DNA of 64,000 bases, taken from NCBI GenBank assembly GCA_016702545.1, contig JADJDT010000006.1:349559-413558 (forward strand). The letters are read 5' to 3'. This DNA comes from Pseudomonadota bacterium. Lineage in GTDB: Bacteria > Myxococcota_A > Polyangia > GCA-2747355. Below, piece by piece: positions 24,689-33,605 of this stretch; the stretch's first letter is position 1, and every line of letters starts with the position of its first letter. The notes beneath the pieces are model-generated. The model saw only the letters and a list, made by a program, of their open reading frames with translations. It did not search any database and had not been told where the DNA came from. The translations under genes and the position numbers were made by a program.

Positions 24689-26660
24689 CTACGGGCAGGC
24701 GGGGCCGCAGTCGTTGCTGTTTTTGCAGGTCTCGCCGGCGGCGATCCAGCACTTGCCATCGCCGACGGTGAAGGTCGGCGAGCAGGTACGGCTGGGGTTG
24801 CAGTCTGCCGGGCTGTTGCTGGTGGTCTCGAGCAGCGGGTCGCAGACGCAGTCGCCGAGGACCGGCGTGCAGTCGGCGGCGCAGCTGTTATTGAGCTTCT
24901 CGCCGAACTCGCAGATGCCGTTGCCGCAAAGGAGAACGTCCGCGGTATGGCGGCGTCCTATCGGCGCCTGCGAAGCGCCGGTTGCCAGCTGGCCGTCCGC
25001 CCAGCCCCAGCAGCGAAGGCGACCGTTGGCCAGCCGCGCGCAGGCAGGTAACAGTTCGCGGGCACGATTTGCGCGACAGGGGGCAGATTGACGACCTGGC
25101 CGTGACGACCGCGTCGGTCCCGAACCGGCAGTCGCCCCAGAGGGTGCCATCTGCCTTGAGCGCACGAGCTTCTGGTCTGAGCCAACCCGGCCGATGTCCG
25201 CGACCTGCGTGAGGCCGCTGGCCCTAACGGGCGCCTCGCGATTAACTACTGTGCCATCACCGAGCTGGCCCGAATTGTTTTGGCCCCAGCACCACACGGT
25301 GCCGTCCGTCTTGAGCGCGCAGGTGTGACTCGCGCAGGCCGCGCGATCTGCTCACGCTCCTCATGCTGCTGACCTGGACAGGTGCCATGCGCTCGCTGTC
25401 GAATTCCATCGCCGAGCTGGACCGCCCCTATTGCCCCAGCAGTAGACGGTGCCATCGGTCCGGCGGGCGCAGGTATGCTCCGCGCCCAGGGCCACCTGGG
25501 CGACCTGGGTCAGTCCGCTGACCGCCACCGGCGTGGAGCGGTCGGCCGCCGAGTGCCGTCGTCATCGATCCCCAGCAGCGGCGGACCCCCGTAGCTGAGC
25601 AAGGCGCAAGCGAATAGTTCCCGGCGACGACCCCAGGCGACGACCCGGTCAGGCCGCTGACCCCGACCGGCGACAGGCGCTGGATGGTCGTGCCGTCGCC
25701 GAGCTGGCCTGGCTGTTGTCGCCCCAACAGCGCGCCGTCCCATCCGCGTAGCGCGCCGCAGGCTTGGTCTTGGCCGAGTGCGAGCTCGCTGGCAGCTGCC
25801 GGCCGCGATAGAGCACCAGCGTGAGCATGGTTGATACGGGGTGCCGTCGCCGAGCTGGCCTGAGCCGTTATAGCCCCAGCAGCGCCACAGGCCGTCACTG
25901 GCCTGGCGGTAGCAGGTGCGTCCAGATCCGAGCGTCGTGGGCAGCGTCAGGTTCGGGCAGTCTACGGAGCAGCTCGAGGGGGTCTCCGTCTCGGAGCACC
26001 TGCGGTCACCGCAGCTCGTCGAGCGGCAGTCGCCGGGGCTGAGCGGCTGGGTCTCGCTGGCCGAGCAGACGCCGTCGTTCGTATCGCAACGCAGTACGGC
26101 GGCGACCACCGGCAGGCTGGTGTCGGCCGCGCCGCCATCACCGAGGTGTCCACCGTAGCTCCCCAACAGCGCAGCAGGCCGTCTGTCGTTCGGGCACAGG
26201 TGCGGCCACCAAACGACCAATCATCACCCGCCGCAAGGTCCACGGCGTTGGTCAGGCCGCTGCCGCGGCCACGGATGCCCGAGCGCTTCCGCTGGTGGTG
26301 CCGTCGCCGAGTTGACCACTGCTGTTCTTGCCCCAGCAGCGCACGGTCCCGTCGCCGAGCCGCGCGCAGGCGTGGTCCATGAAGTCGGCAACGATCTGCC
26401 TCACGTCTGCCGAGAGCCCGCATGACCGCGACGGGCGCGTGGCTGTGCCCCGTCGTGCCGTCGCCGAGCTGGCCGAACCAGTTGTCCCCCAGCAGCGCAC
26501 CGTGCCGTCCGCCAGCATGGCGCAGCTCGTTCCCGGTAACCCAGCGCGAGTCCCGCGGCATTGGCGATCCCGTTGACGCCACCGGGCGCCAGCGCCGCGT
26601 GATCGTCGACGCCGTCGCCGAGTGGCCCTGACCCATCGTTGCCCCAGCAGCGGAGCGCCG
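24689..26660 (-). pseudogene. Frameshifted RCC1-repeat tail of the NAM-repeat lipoprotein
   Basis: All three minus-strand frames in turn contain RCC1-type pieces: VRCWGKNSSGQLGDGT, LWRCWGYNGSGQLGDGT, MWCWGQNNSGQLGDGTVV and others. They continue the repeats that begin in the upstream part of the same gene. Between them are cysteine-rich modules (CGDRRCSETETPSSCSVDCP; CGNGICEFGEKLNNSCAADC) and the protein ends NSNDCGPACP at 24689. At least five or six frame changes would be needed to read one protein. Repetitive sequence makes assembly errors plausible, but true decay is equally possible. Confidence 0.7.
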
Positions 26661-28507
26661 TCGCTCAGCCCCACCGCAACCTGGGCCACGTTGGCGAGCC
26701 CGCTGACCGGCGCGGCGACCAGCGTCGCTGGATCGGTCGTGCCCCGGCCGAGCTGGCCGGCCCAGTTATTGGTGCCCCAGCACCAGACCGTGGCGTCGGC
26801 GCGTCGCGCGCAGGCGTGGCCGGTCCCGACCGCGACCTCTAGCGCCTTGTCCAACACGCCGTTCGCGACGGCCACGGGCCCGGTCGGGATCCACGGCGCC
26901 GAGCCGCCGAAGCACCACACGGTACCGTCGGTCTTGACCGCGCAGGTGCCGAAGTCACCGGTGCTGAAGCGGCCGATGCAGCAGGACTGGCCGGGCTGGC
27001 AGGTGACGAAGCTCGGGCAGCGGCGGGCGGTGCCGGTGTCGTAGAGGTTGAGGCCCAGCAGCGCCTGGTTGGCGCCGGTGCCGACGGGGAAGGCGCTGCA
27101 GCTCGTGCCGCTGACGGGCACCGGGGTGAGCTCGGGCACGCCCCAGTCGCTGGCCCAACTGCAGTTCTGCCGGTACCACGGGGCCGCCGACAGGTCGAGC
27201 AGCAGGCCGTTGTTGATCGTGCCGTTGGAGGCCAGGTCGGGGGTGTTGTAGCCGGGCTCGCACTGGTTGAGCTTGGCGTAGTCGAAGGCCTTGCCGCCGG
27301 TCGCGTTGGCGTTGTTGTAGGGGCTGACCTGGACGCCGGAACGGCTGGTGGCGGTCTTGAGCGCCAGCGCGGCGAGGAAGTCGGCCGCCTTGCTGGTGCC
27401 GTCGCTGTGGTTGTCCATGGGGTTGAGGTTCCAGGCGTTGTCGAGCGCGAAGCCGTTGGCCGACGTGCCGGGCTGCGTGCGCTCGATGATCGAGCCGAGG
27501 TGGGCCTGGATCAGCTCGAAGTGGGCGTCCCAGGTGTTGGCGCCCCAGGTGATCGCCTTGACCATCATCGGGTAGGGCGAGAGCGTGTTGGGCTTGACGG
27601 CATAGCCGGCGACGCCGTTGGCGAGCCGGCCGCGGCCGCAGAAGTAGCGGCTCTGGCGGGTGGCCTCGTCGAAGGTCTTGATGCAGAAGTAGCGGAAGAA
27701 GGTGCCGAAGGTCGGGATGGTGCCGTCGCCGTTGAGCGGCTGGACCTCGGGGCCCGTCACCGGGTGCAGCAGCACGGGGCGGTAGGCCTTGTCCGCGCAG
27801 GCCAGCCCCTGGCCCGAGAAGACCTCGTGGCTGACGGTGGTCTCGGCCGTGCCGTTGCCGTCGAAGTCCTCGGCGATGTCGACCTTGAGCGGCGGACACT
27901 CGCTGCTGCAGGGCGGACTGGGGCAGCAGGCCTCGTAGACGCGCTCGACCTGGGTCTTGAGCGTGTTCCAGCGCGGCAGCACCAGCTCGACATTGCGCGT
28001 GCCGTCCGGCAGCGCCGTCGGCAGCGTGTAGGGCAGCTTCGTCGGCGGGCAGAGCACCTCCGTCTGGGCGACGGTGTACTGGGAGAAGTCGGTCAGCACC
28101 GTCGAGGGGATCAGCAGGTTGCCGACATTGAGCGCGTTCATCGCGTTCATCGCGTTCATCGCGTTCATCGCGTTCATCGCGTTCATCGCGTTCATCGCGT
28201 TCATCGCGTTCATCGCGTTCATCGCGTTCATCGCGTTCATCGCGTTCATCGCGTTCATCGCGTTCATCGCGTTCATCGCGTTCATCGCGTTCATCGCGTT
28301 CATCGCGTTCATCGCGTTCATCGCGTTCATCGCGTTGCTGCTGTTGGTCGCGGCCTGCGCTCGCACCGCCGGCGGTGGCCTCAGCGCGCTGTCGTCCGCC
28401 AGCCCCTCGCAGCCCAGCAGGGCCCCCAGGGCGGCCACCGCCCCGATCCGAGCCACCTGCAGCGCACGACGCGAACCTGCCAGCCGGACGGTGTGACGCA
28501 GTGACAT
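26252..28507 (-). CDS. Surface lipoprotein with Asn-Ala-Met repeats and RCC1-type repeats
   Basis: Starts at the ATG at 28507 with GAGAGG upstream. A lipoprotein signal ends in ALGALLGC (Cys about residue 27). Residues about 51-117 are an uninterrupted Asn-Ala-Met tripeptide run, then NALNVGNLLIPS. The next 400 residues are a cysteine-containing domain (ACCPSPPCSSECPPL, DFDGNGTAETTVSHEVF, YFCIKTFDEATRQSRYFCGRG). RCC1-like repeats begin near residue 575 (TCAVKTDGTVWCFGGS; CARRADATVWCWGTNNWAGQLGRGT). The frame is reliable to about 26660; below that it is frameshifted. Similar NAL/NAM-rich secreted proteins occur in myxobacteria. Function unknown; an adhesive or structural role is possible. Confidence 0.75.
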   Translation of the reverse strand: MSLRHTVRLAGSRRALQVARIGAVAALGALLGCEGLADDSALRPPPAVRAQAATNSSNAMNAMNAMNAMNAMNAMNAMNAMNAMNAMNAMNAMNAMNAMNAMNAMNAMNAMNAMNAMNAMNAMNALNVGNLLIPSTVLTDFSQYTVAQTEVLCPPTKLPYTLPTALPDGTRNVELVLPRWNTLKTQVERVYEACCPSPPCSSECPPLKVDIAEDFDGNGTAETTVSHEVFSGQGLACADKAYRPVLLHPVTGPEVQPLNGDGTIPTFGTFFRYFCIKTFDEATRQSRYFCGRGRLANGVAGYAVKPNTLSPYPMMVKAITWGANTWDAHFELIQAHLGSIIERTQPGTSANGFALDNAWNLNPMDNHSDGTSKAADFLAALALKTATSRSGVQVSPYNNANATGGKAFDYAKLNQCEPGYNTPDLASNGTINNGLLLDLSAAPWYRQNCSWASDWGVPELTPVPVSGTSCSAFPVGTGANQALLGLNLYDTGTARRCPSFVTCQPGQSCCIGRFSTGDFGTCAVKTDGTVWCFGGSAPWIPTGPVAVANGVLDKALEVAVGTGHACARRADATVWCWGTNNWAGQLGRGTTDPATLVAAPVSGLANVAQVAVGLSDGAPLLGQRWVRATRRRRRRSRGAGARWRQRDRQCRGTRAGLPGTSCAMLADGTVRCWGTTGSASSATARRGTATRPSRSCGLSADVRQIVADFMDHACARLGDGTVRCWGKNSSGQLGDGTTSGSARASVAAAAA
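28134..28331 (-). repeat. 22 tandem copies of a 9-bp unit encoding Asn-Ala-Met
   Basis: GCGTTCATC (plus-strand reading) repeats 22 times without interruption and, as far as I can see, without a single base change. It encodes (Asn-Ala-Met) on the minus strand, so copy-number changes never shift the frame. Perfect identity at the DNA level implies recent slippage expansion or strong homogenisation. Confidence 0.97.
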
Positions 28508-28764
28508 GCAGCACCTCTCGGTTGTGGCCATAAAACAGGTAAATCCGAATACAAGAAAATGGCAAGCACAAAAATGCAGCATCGCTCGTGCGTCGCAAGC
28601 CTCCGAGATGGCAGAAGTAAGGGGACGGTGGATGCCGTAAGAGAGGAGGCGCTGGTGACGCCGGTTCGGAACCTGGCTCCAAATCGTCGGCCTGGCCTCC
28701 CGATTCCCGCGCCGGCGCAACCCCCGCTGCGTCGCCCTGCCTTGCATTATGTGCCTGTATGATC

Positions 28765-28778
28765 TATGCCTAGGCATA
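28765..28778. promoter_or_regulatory. Perfect palindrome at the vapB start
   Basis: TATGCCTAGGCATA is a 14-bp perfect palindrome whose last base is the A of the vapB ATG. VapB-type antitoxins repress their own operon by binding inverted repeats at this position, so this is the likely operator. Confidence 0.65.
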
Positions 28779-29038
28779 TGAGGACAACGATAGTGATCTC
28801 AGATGCTTTGGCCAACCGGGCCAAGAAGCACATGGAACGGCATCGGGTAACGCTGCGGTCGCTCGTCGAAGCGGGACTCGAGCGCGTGCTGGATGAGCGG
28901 TCACCCGCTCGAGGCCTTCGGCTCCGGGACGCGTCCTTCCCCGGCGAGCGTGGATTTTCGGCGGGGGTTTCGGCCGACGACCTCCCGCAGGTCTTGCGTC
29001 AGCTCAACGACCCCCTCCGACGCCAGGACGACGCATGA
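28778..29038 (+). CDS. vapB: VapB-like antitoxin
   Basis: An 86-residue protein starting MRTTIVISDALANRAKKHMERHRVTLRSLVEAGLERVL, a ribbon-helix-helix N-terminus of the VapB/CopG type (strand TTIVIS, then two helices). The C-terminal part (FSAGVSADDLPQVLRQL) would wrap the toxin. The ATG at 28778 follows a 14-bp palindrome; an earlier in-frame ATG at 28766 lies within that palindrome. Its TGA overlaps the toxin ATG (ATGA). Together they form a type II toxin-antitoxin module. Confidence 0.85.
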   Translation: MRTTIVISDALANRAKKHMERHRVTLRSLVEAGLERVLDERSPARGLRLRDASFPGERGFSAGVSADDLPQVLRQLNDPLRRQDDA

Positions 29039-29475
29039 TCGCTGTCGATACCAACCTCCTGGTCTACGCGCACCGTCCCGAGTGCCCGCTGCATGACGAG
29101 GCGAAGAGCTGCATCGCGGGCCTCGCTGAGTCGGGCCGCCCCTTCGGCATCCCCATTCACTGTCTCGTGGAATTCAGCGGCGTGGTCACGCATCCGAAGA
29201 TCTGGAAGCAGCCCTCGTCGAGCCGCGAGGTTGCCGACCAGGTGAGCGCCTGGACCGAGGCCCCCTCCCTGCGGTTGCTCGCCGAAGAGCCGCCATTCTG
29301 GGCGGTGTTCATCGAAACGGTCGCAGCGGCGAAGGTAACAGCAGGCGCGGTGCACGACGCCCGCATCGCGGCAGCGTGTCGCTACCATGGCGTGACCGAG
29401 CTGTGGACCGCCGATCGGGACTTCAGCCGCTTCGTCTGGCTGCGCGTCCGCAATCCCTTGCTCGCGCCGCCTTGA
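29035..29475 (+). CDS. vapC: VapC-like PIN-domain toxin ribonuclease
   Basis: A 146-residue PIN-domain protein, predicted Mg2+-dependent RNase. Acidic active-site residues are visible in the expected places: AVDTNLLVYAHRPE (first Asp), CLVEFSGV (Glu), AVHDARIAAACRYHGVTELWTADRDFSRF (the two later Asp positions). Its start overlaps the vapB stop by 4 bp, the normal coupling that keeps antitoxin in excess. All catalytic positions seem present, so the toxin is probably functional. RNA target unknown. Confidence 0.88.
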   Translation: MIAVDTNLLVYAHRPECPLHDEAKSCIAGLAESGRPFGIPIHCLVEFSGVVTHPKIWKQPSSSREVADQVSAWTEAPSLRLLAEEPPFWAVFIETVAAAKVTAGAVHDARIAAACRYHGVTELWTADRDFSRFVWLRVRNPLLAPP

Positions 29476-29517
29476 GCGCCAGCTGGCGAAGGGACTCGAT
29501 GGGTCGCCGGTGTGCGC

Positions 29518-30693
29518 TCAAGCGCAGCCGCTCAGCACCGCGTCCCACACGCGCAGGAAGTTTTCGCCGAGGAATTGGCGGCACTGCGTCGCCGAGAGGC
29601 CGTCCGCGCTCAGGGCCGCGGTGAGCAGGGGTAGGTCGGCGGCGTCCTTCAGCTCGCGCGGGATCCCCGGGATCCAGCCATCGAAGTCCGAGCCGAGCGC
29701 GAAGTGGCGCCAGGGATCGCGGTGGTGGGGCGCAAGCCGCTCGGTGCCGTAGCGGAGCTGCCGCAGCACCTGTTCCAGGCCGCCTTCGTCGCGGCCGTGG
29801 AGGAAGCGCGGGCAGAGGATCAGGCCGACGGCACCGTCGGTGTCGGCCACCGCGCGCAGCCCGTCGTCGTCGAGCAGGCGGGCGGCGAGCTGGTCGCGGC
29901 GCCGCGGCTCGACGCCCAGCAGGGCGGTGTGGCTGGCGATCACCGGGCGCTGCGTGAGCTGGCAGACCTCGATCACGCCCTGCCGGCTGACGTGGGCGAC
30001 GTCGACGACGAGGCCGATCGCGTTCATCTGGCGCACCACCTCGCGGCCAAAGGGCGTGAGGCCCGCGTCGGGGTCGCTCCCCAGGCCGAAGCCGTTGCGC
30101 GCGCCGTCGTTGCCGCGCAGGTGGGCCAGCGTGACGTAGGCCACGCCGCGCGCCCGCAGCTGCGCCAGGCGATCGAGGCGCCGGGTCTCGCTCCCCTTGC
30201 CGCCGCTGCCGAGGCAGTGCAGCCCCTCGACCGCGAGGAAGATCGCCAGCACCCCACGCGCGGCGGCGCTGCGTACCTCCGCCGGCGAGCGGGCGAGCGT
30301 CAGTCGTGGATCGCGCGTCAGGAGCTCCTCGACGTAATCGAGCTGGCGGTTGATGCTGCGCCAGCCGCCCTCGCTGGCCCAGGGCCAATAGTGCAAGGTC
30401 AACGCGGCGCAGTCGTAGCCGCCCCGCCGCAGCCGCGGCAAATCGGCGTGGTGATAGAGCGGCCGGTGGCCCGCCCCGGTCAGGCGCGCGATCGCACGGG
30501 GCAGAGCGAAGCGCAGCGGCCGGGGCCCGGCTGCCCGCTCGGGGTCGTGCTCCACGTCGAGCGCGTAGCCGAAGAGCTGGTGTTGGATCAGGCAATCGAC
30601 GTGGAGGTCGATCACCAGGCTCTGCTCGTGGAGGGCGCGCGCGGTGGGGCTGAGACCCAGTCGCGCCGCGTCAGCCTGGCTGATCGCTCCCAT
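29518..30693 (-). CDS. Membrane dipeptidase (peptidase family M19)
   Basis: A renal-dipeptidase-like amidohydrolase barrel. VIDLHVDCL supplies the first metal-binding H-x-D, followed by the Glu-bearing AIFLAVEGLHCLG, GVAYVTLAHLRGNDG, VVDVAHVSRQGVIE, PVIASHTALLGV and HFALGSDFDGW. Length 391 residues, complete. No signal peptide is seen, so it is likely cytoplasmic. Its ATG at 30693 lies 23 bp inside the end of glgP, so the two are co-translated. The family hydrolyses dipeptides, sometimes with D-residues; the substrate here is unknown. Confidence 0.9.
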   Translation of the reverse strand: MGAISQADAARLGLSPTARALHEQSLVIDLHVDCLIQHQLFGYALDVEHDPERAAGPRPLRFALPRAIARLTGAGHRPLYHHADLPRLRRGGYDCAALTLHYWPWASEGGWRSINRQLDYVEELLTRDPRLTLARSPAEVRSAAARGVLAIFLAVEGLHCLGSGGKGSETRRLDRLAQLRARGVAYVTLAHLRGNDGARNGFGLGSDPDAGLTPFGREVVRQMNAIGLVVDVAHVSRQGVIEVCQLTQRPVIASHTALLGVEPRRRDQLAARLLDDDGLRAVADTDGAVGLILCPRFLHGRDEGGLEQVLRQLRYGTERLAPHHRDPWRHFALGSDFDGWIPGIPRELKDAADLPLLTAALSADGLSATQCRQFLGENFLRVWDAVLSGCA

Positions 30694-33178
30694 GGGGCAT
30701 CGGCTCCAGCGCCTCGACGCCCCAGATCTCGCGGGCGTACTCGAGCACGGTCCGGTCGCTGGAGAACTTGCCCAGGCGCGCGACGTTGAGGATCGCCGAC
30801 TCGGCCCAGCGCTCGGGAGCGGCGAAGCGCTGCTCGGCGCGCTCCTGGGCCTCGACGTAGGCGGCGAAGTCCGCCAGCAGGAAATAGGGGTCGCCGCCGT
30901 CGAGCAGCGCGTCGCGCACCCAGCGCAGCAGGCCGGGCTCGTCGGCGCAGAAGCGATCGCTCGCCAGGGCGTCGAGCACGCGGCGGATCCGGTCGTCGCG
31001 CTCGTAGTAGCGCCGCGGCTGATAGCTGTTATCGCGGCGCAGCGCCGCTAGCTCGGCGGTGGTCTGGCCAAAGATGAAGATGTTGTCGCGTCCGACCTCT
31101 TCCAGCATCTCGATGTTTGCGCCGTCGAGCGTGCCGATCGTCAGCGCGCCATTGATGCCGAACTTCATGTTGCCCGTGCCCGAAGCCTCCGTGCCGGCCG
31201 TCGAGATCTGCTCGCTCAGATCGGCGCCGGGGATGATCCGCTCGGCGAGCGAGACGCGGTAGTCGGGCACGAAGACGACGCGCAGCAGGCCGCGCGTGCG
31301 CGGGTCCTTGTTGACCTGGCGCGCCACGTTGTTGATGCACTTGATGACCTGCTTGGCGGCCCAATAGCCCGGGGCCGCCTTGCCGGCGAAGATGTGCGTG
31401 CGCGGCACGGTCGGGGCGTCGCCGTCGTCGACCAGGCGCAGGTAGCGGTAGACGATGTGCAGCAGGTTGAGCAGCTGGCGCTTGTACTCGTGGATGCGCT
31501 TGGCCTGAATGTCGAACATCGAGCGCGGATCGACCTTGACCCAGGCGGTCTCGGCGATGGTCGCGGCGAGGCGCTCCTTGTTGTGCTGCTTGACGGCCAG
31601 GAAGGCCTGACGAAAGGCGCTCTGCGCCGCCAGGGGCTCGAGCTGGCGCAGCGCGTCGAGGTCGGTGATCCAGCCGTCGCCGATGGCGTCGGTGATCAGC
31701 GTGGCGAGCTGCGGATTGGCCAGCAGCAGCCAACGCCGCGGCGTCACGCCGTTGGTCTTGTTGTTGAACCGCTCGGGCCAGATGCGGTGGAAGTCGGCGA
31801 GCACCGTCGTGCGTAGCAGCTCGCTGTGCAGCCGGGCCACGCCGTTGACCGAGTGGCTGCCGACGAGGGCCAGATGGGCCATTCGCAGCCGCTTCTCGTC
31901 GCCCTCGTGCACCAGCGAGACGCGGCGCAGCAGGCCGGGATCCTGCGGCCAGAGCTCGGCGACGCGGGCGAGGAAGCGCCGATTGATCTCGTAGGCGATC
32001 TGCAGGTGCCGCGGCACCAGGCGCTCGAGCAGGGTCACCGGCCACTGTTCGAGGGCCTCCGGCAGCAGGGTGTGATTGGTATAGCCGAAGGTGCGCTGCG
32101 TGATCTTCCACGCGGCGTCCCACTCGAGATCGTGCTCGTCGATCAGCAGTCGCATCAGCTCGGTGATGGCGAGCGCCGGATGCGTGTCGTTGAGCTGAAT
32201 CGCGACCTGGTCGGGGAAGCGCTCGAAGCTCGCGTGGTGGCGCTGGAAGCGCCTTACGATGTCGTGCAGCGCGCAGAAGACGAAGAAGTACTCCTGCAGC
32301 AGGCGCAGCTCCTTGCCCGCTTGCACGGTATCGGGCGGGTAGAGCACCTTGCTGATCGTCTCGGAGCGGATCTTCTCCTCCACGGCGCGCAGGTAGTCGC
32401 CCTGGCTGAAGATCTGCATGTCGAACTCATCGGAGGCGCGCGCCGAGTAGAGCCGCAGATAGTTGACGGTGCGTCCCCCGTAGCCGATCACCGGCATGTC
32501 GAAGGGCAGGCCGACCAGCACCTGCCAATCGAGCCACATCGGGTTGTAGCGGCCGTCGCGGTCGCGCCCGTGGTCGATGCGGCCGTAGACGGGCACCAGG
32601 CAGAGCTCGTCGCTGCGCTCGATCTGCCACGGGCTCCACTGGCGCAACCAGTGATCGGGGCGCTCACGCTGGTAGCCGTTGTCGAGCTCCTGCTTGAACA
32701 GGCCGTAGTCGTAGTTGATGCCGTAGCCGAAGCCCGGCAGGCCGAGGGTGGCCAGCGAATCGAGGAAGCAGGCCGCCAGGCGCCCGAGCCCCCCGTTGCC
32801 CAGCGCGGCGTCGTGCTCGGCCTCGAGCACGTCATCGAAGGCCAGCCCGCAGCTGGCGACGAAGGCGCGCACCTCGTCGTAGAGACCGAGGTTGATCAGG
32901 TTGTTGGCCAGCGAGCGACCGATCAGGAACTCGAGCGAGAGGTAATAGACCTGCTTGGCGCCGGAAGCGGCCAGGCGCCGCTCCGTCTGCAGCAGGCGCT
33001 CGATCGCCAGCTCTCGCACCGTGAGGGCCAGCGCGCGGTAGAGATGCTCGGGCTGCGGGACCTGGCTGTCCTGGCCCAGCGAATAGCGCAGATGGCGGCG
33101 GACGGCGCGCTCCAGCTCGCTCCCGCCGCCGCTGGATTGGGCGCTGGATTGGGGGTCCGCGGGCCGCCGGGCGCTCAT
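30671..33178 (-). CDS. glgP: Glycogen/maltodextrin phosphorylase
   Basis: Releases glucose-1-phosphate from alpha-1,4-glucans with PLP. 835 residues, normal family length. Diagnostic segments include YYLSLEFLIGRSLANNLINLG, ALGNGGLGRLAACFLDSLATLGLPGFGYGINYDYG, VAIQLNDTHPALAITELMRLL, TNHTLLPEALE, FDIQAKRIHEYKRQLLNLL and the PLP-lysine region GTEASGTGNMKFGINGALTIGTLDGAN. The ATG at 33178 overlaps the STAS gene stop as ATGA. The linkage of a STAS regulator and phosphorylase suggests control of glycogen use by a signalling cascade, which is inference. Confidence 0.96.
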   Translation of the reverse strand: MSARRPADPQSSAQSSGGGSELERAVRRHLRYSLGQDSQVPQPEHLYRALALTVRELAIERLLQTERRLAASGAKQVYYLSLEFLIGRSLANNLINLGLYDEVRAFVASCGLAFDDVLEAEHDAALGNGGLGRLAACFLDSLATLGLPGFGYGINYDYGLFKQELDNGYQRERPDHWLRQWSPWQIERSDELCLVPVYGRIDHGRDRDGRYNPMWLDWQVLVGLPFDMPVIGYGGRTVNYLRLYSARASDEFDMQIFSQGDYLRAVEEKIRSETISKVLYPPDTVQAGKELRLLQEYFFVFCALHDIVRRFQRHHASFERFPDQVAIQLNDTHPALAITELMRLLIDEHDLEWDAAWKITQRTFGYTNHTLLPEALEQWPVTLLERLVPRHLQIAYEINRRFLARVAELWPQDPGLLRRVSLVHEGDEKRLRMAHLALVGSHSVNGVARLHSELLRTTVLADFHRIWPERFNNKTNGVTPRRWLLLANPQLATLITDAIGDGWITDLDALRQLEPLAAQSAFRQAFLAVKQHNKERLAATIAETAWVKVDPRSMFDIQAKRIHEYKRQLLNLLHIVYRYLRLVDDGDAPTVPRTHIFAGKAAPGYWAAKQVIKCINNVARQVNKDPRTRGLLRVVFVPDYRVSLAERIIPGADLSEQISTAGTEASGTGNMKFGINGALTIGTLDGANIEMLEEVGRDNIFIFGQTTAELAALRRDNSYQPRRYYERDDRIRRVLDALASDRFCADEPGLLRWVRDALLDGGDPYFLLADFAAYVEAQERAEQRFAAPERWAESAILNVARLGKFSSDRTVLEYAREIWGVEALEPMPHGSDQPG

Positions 33179-33555
33179 GGCCGACCCGCGGTCGGCGCGC
33201 CCTCGGGCTCGCCGGCGGGCGGCGCGAGCTGCGCCAGGGCCTGCTCGAGCGTGGCGCAGAGCGTGAAAACCTTGTTCAGGCGGGTGAGCTTGAGCAGCTT
33301 GAGCACGCGGTCCTGGGCGTTGCAGATCGCCAGCGTGCCGTGCTCGGGCAGGCGCTTGAAGAGGGCGATCAACGCGCCCAGGCCGCTGCTGTCGATGAAC
33401 TCGACCTGGCTCAAATCGATGGCCACCCGGGCCAGGCCACGCGCCAGGTAGGGGTCGAGCGCATCGCGGAAGCCGGCGAGGTTGCCGGAATCGACGCGCC
33501 CGTCGAGCAAGGTGACCACCAGGACGTCGCTGACGACGCGGCACTCGAGGTTCAT
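33175..33555 (-). CDS. STAS-domain anti-sigma factor antagonist
   Basis: A 126-residue single STAS domain starting MNLECRVVSDVLVVTLLDGRVD. The phosphorylatable-serine segment is intact: VAIDLSQVEFIDSSGLGALIALFKRL, where the DSSGLG motif is the site anti-sigma kinases act on in SpoIIAA/RsbV-like proteins. Start ATG at 33555. It overlaps the glgP start by 4 bp. The kinase/anti-sigma partner is not in the window. The same reading frame is open upstream into the serine-protease gene, but I consider that a frame accident (see findings). Confidence 0.88.
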   Translation of the reverse strand: MNLECRVVSDVLVVTLLDGRVDSGNLAGFRDALDPYLARGLARVAIDLSQVEFIDSSGLGALIALFKRLPEHGTLAICNAQDRVLKLLKLTRLNKVFTLCATLEQALAQLAPPAGEPEGAPTAGRP

Positions 33556-33605
33556 GGCATGCCACTCCGTGTGCGCAGCAGCGTACCGCAACAGCGCGGG
33601 GCATG

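Noticed and set aside
28134..28331. CRISPR-like array
   Set aside because: Units are 9 bp, contiguous and in frame, with no spacers.
27407..28504. Plus-strand frame with a His-Arg-Val repeat
   Set aside because: It is the complement of the Asn-Ala-Met repeat, which belongs to a gene with signal peptide, ribosome site and domains on the minus strand.
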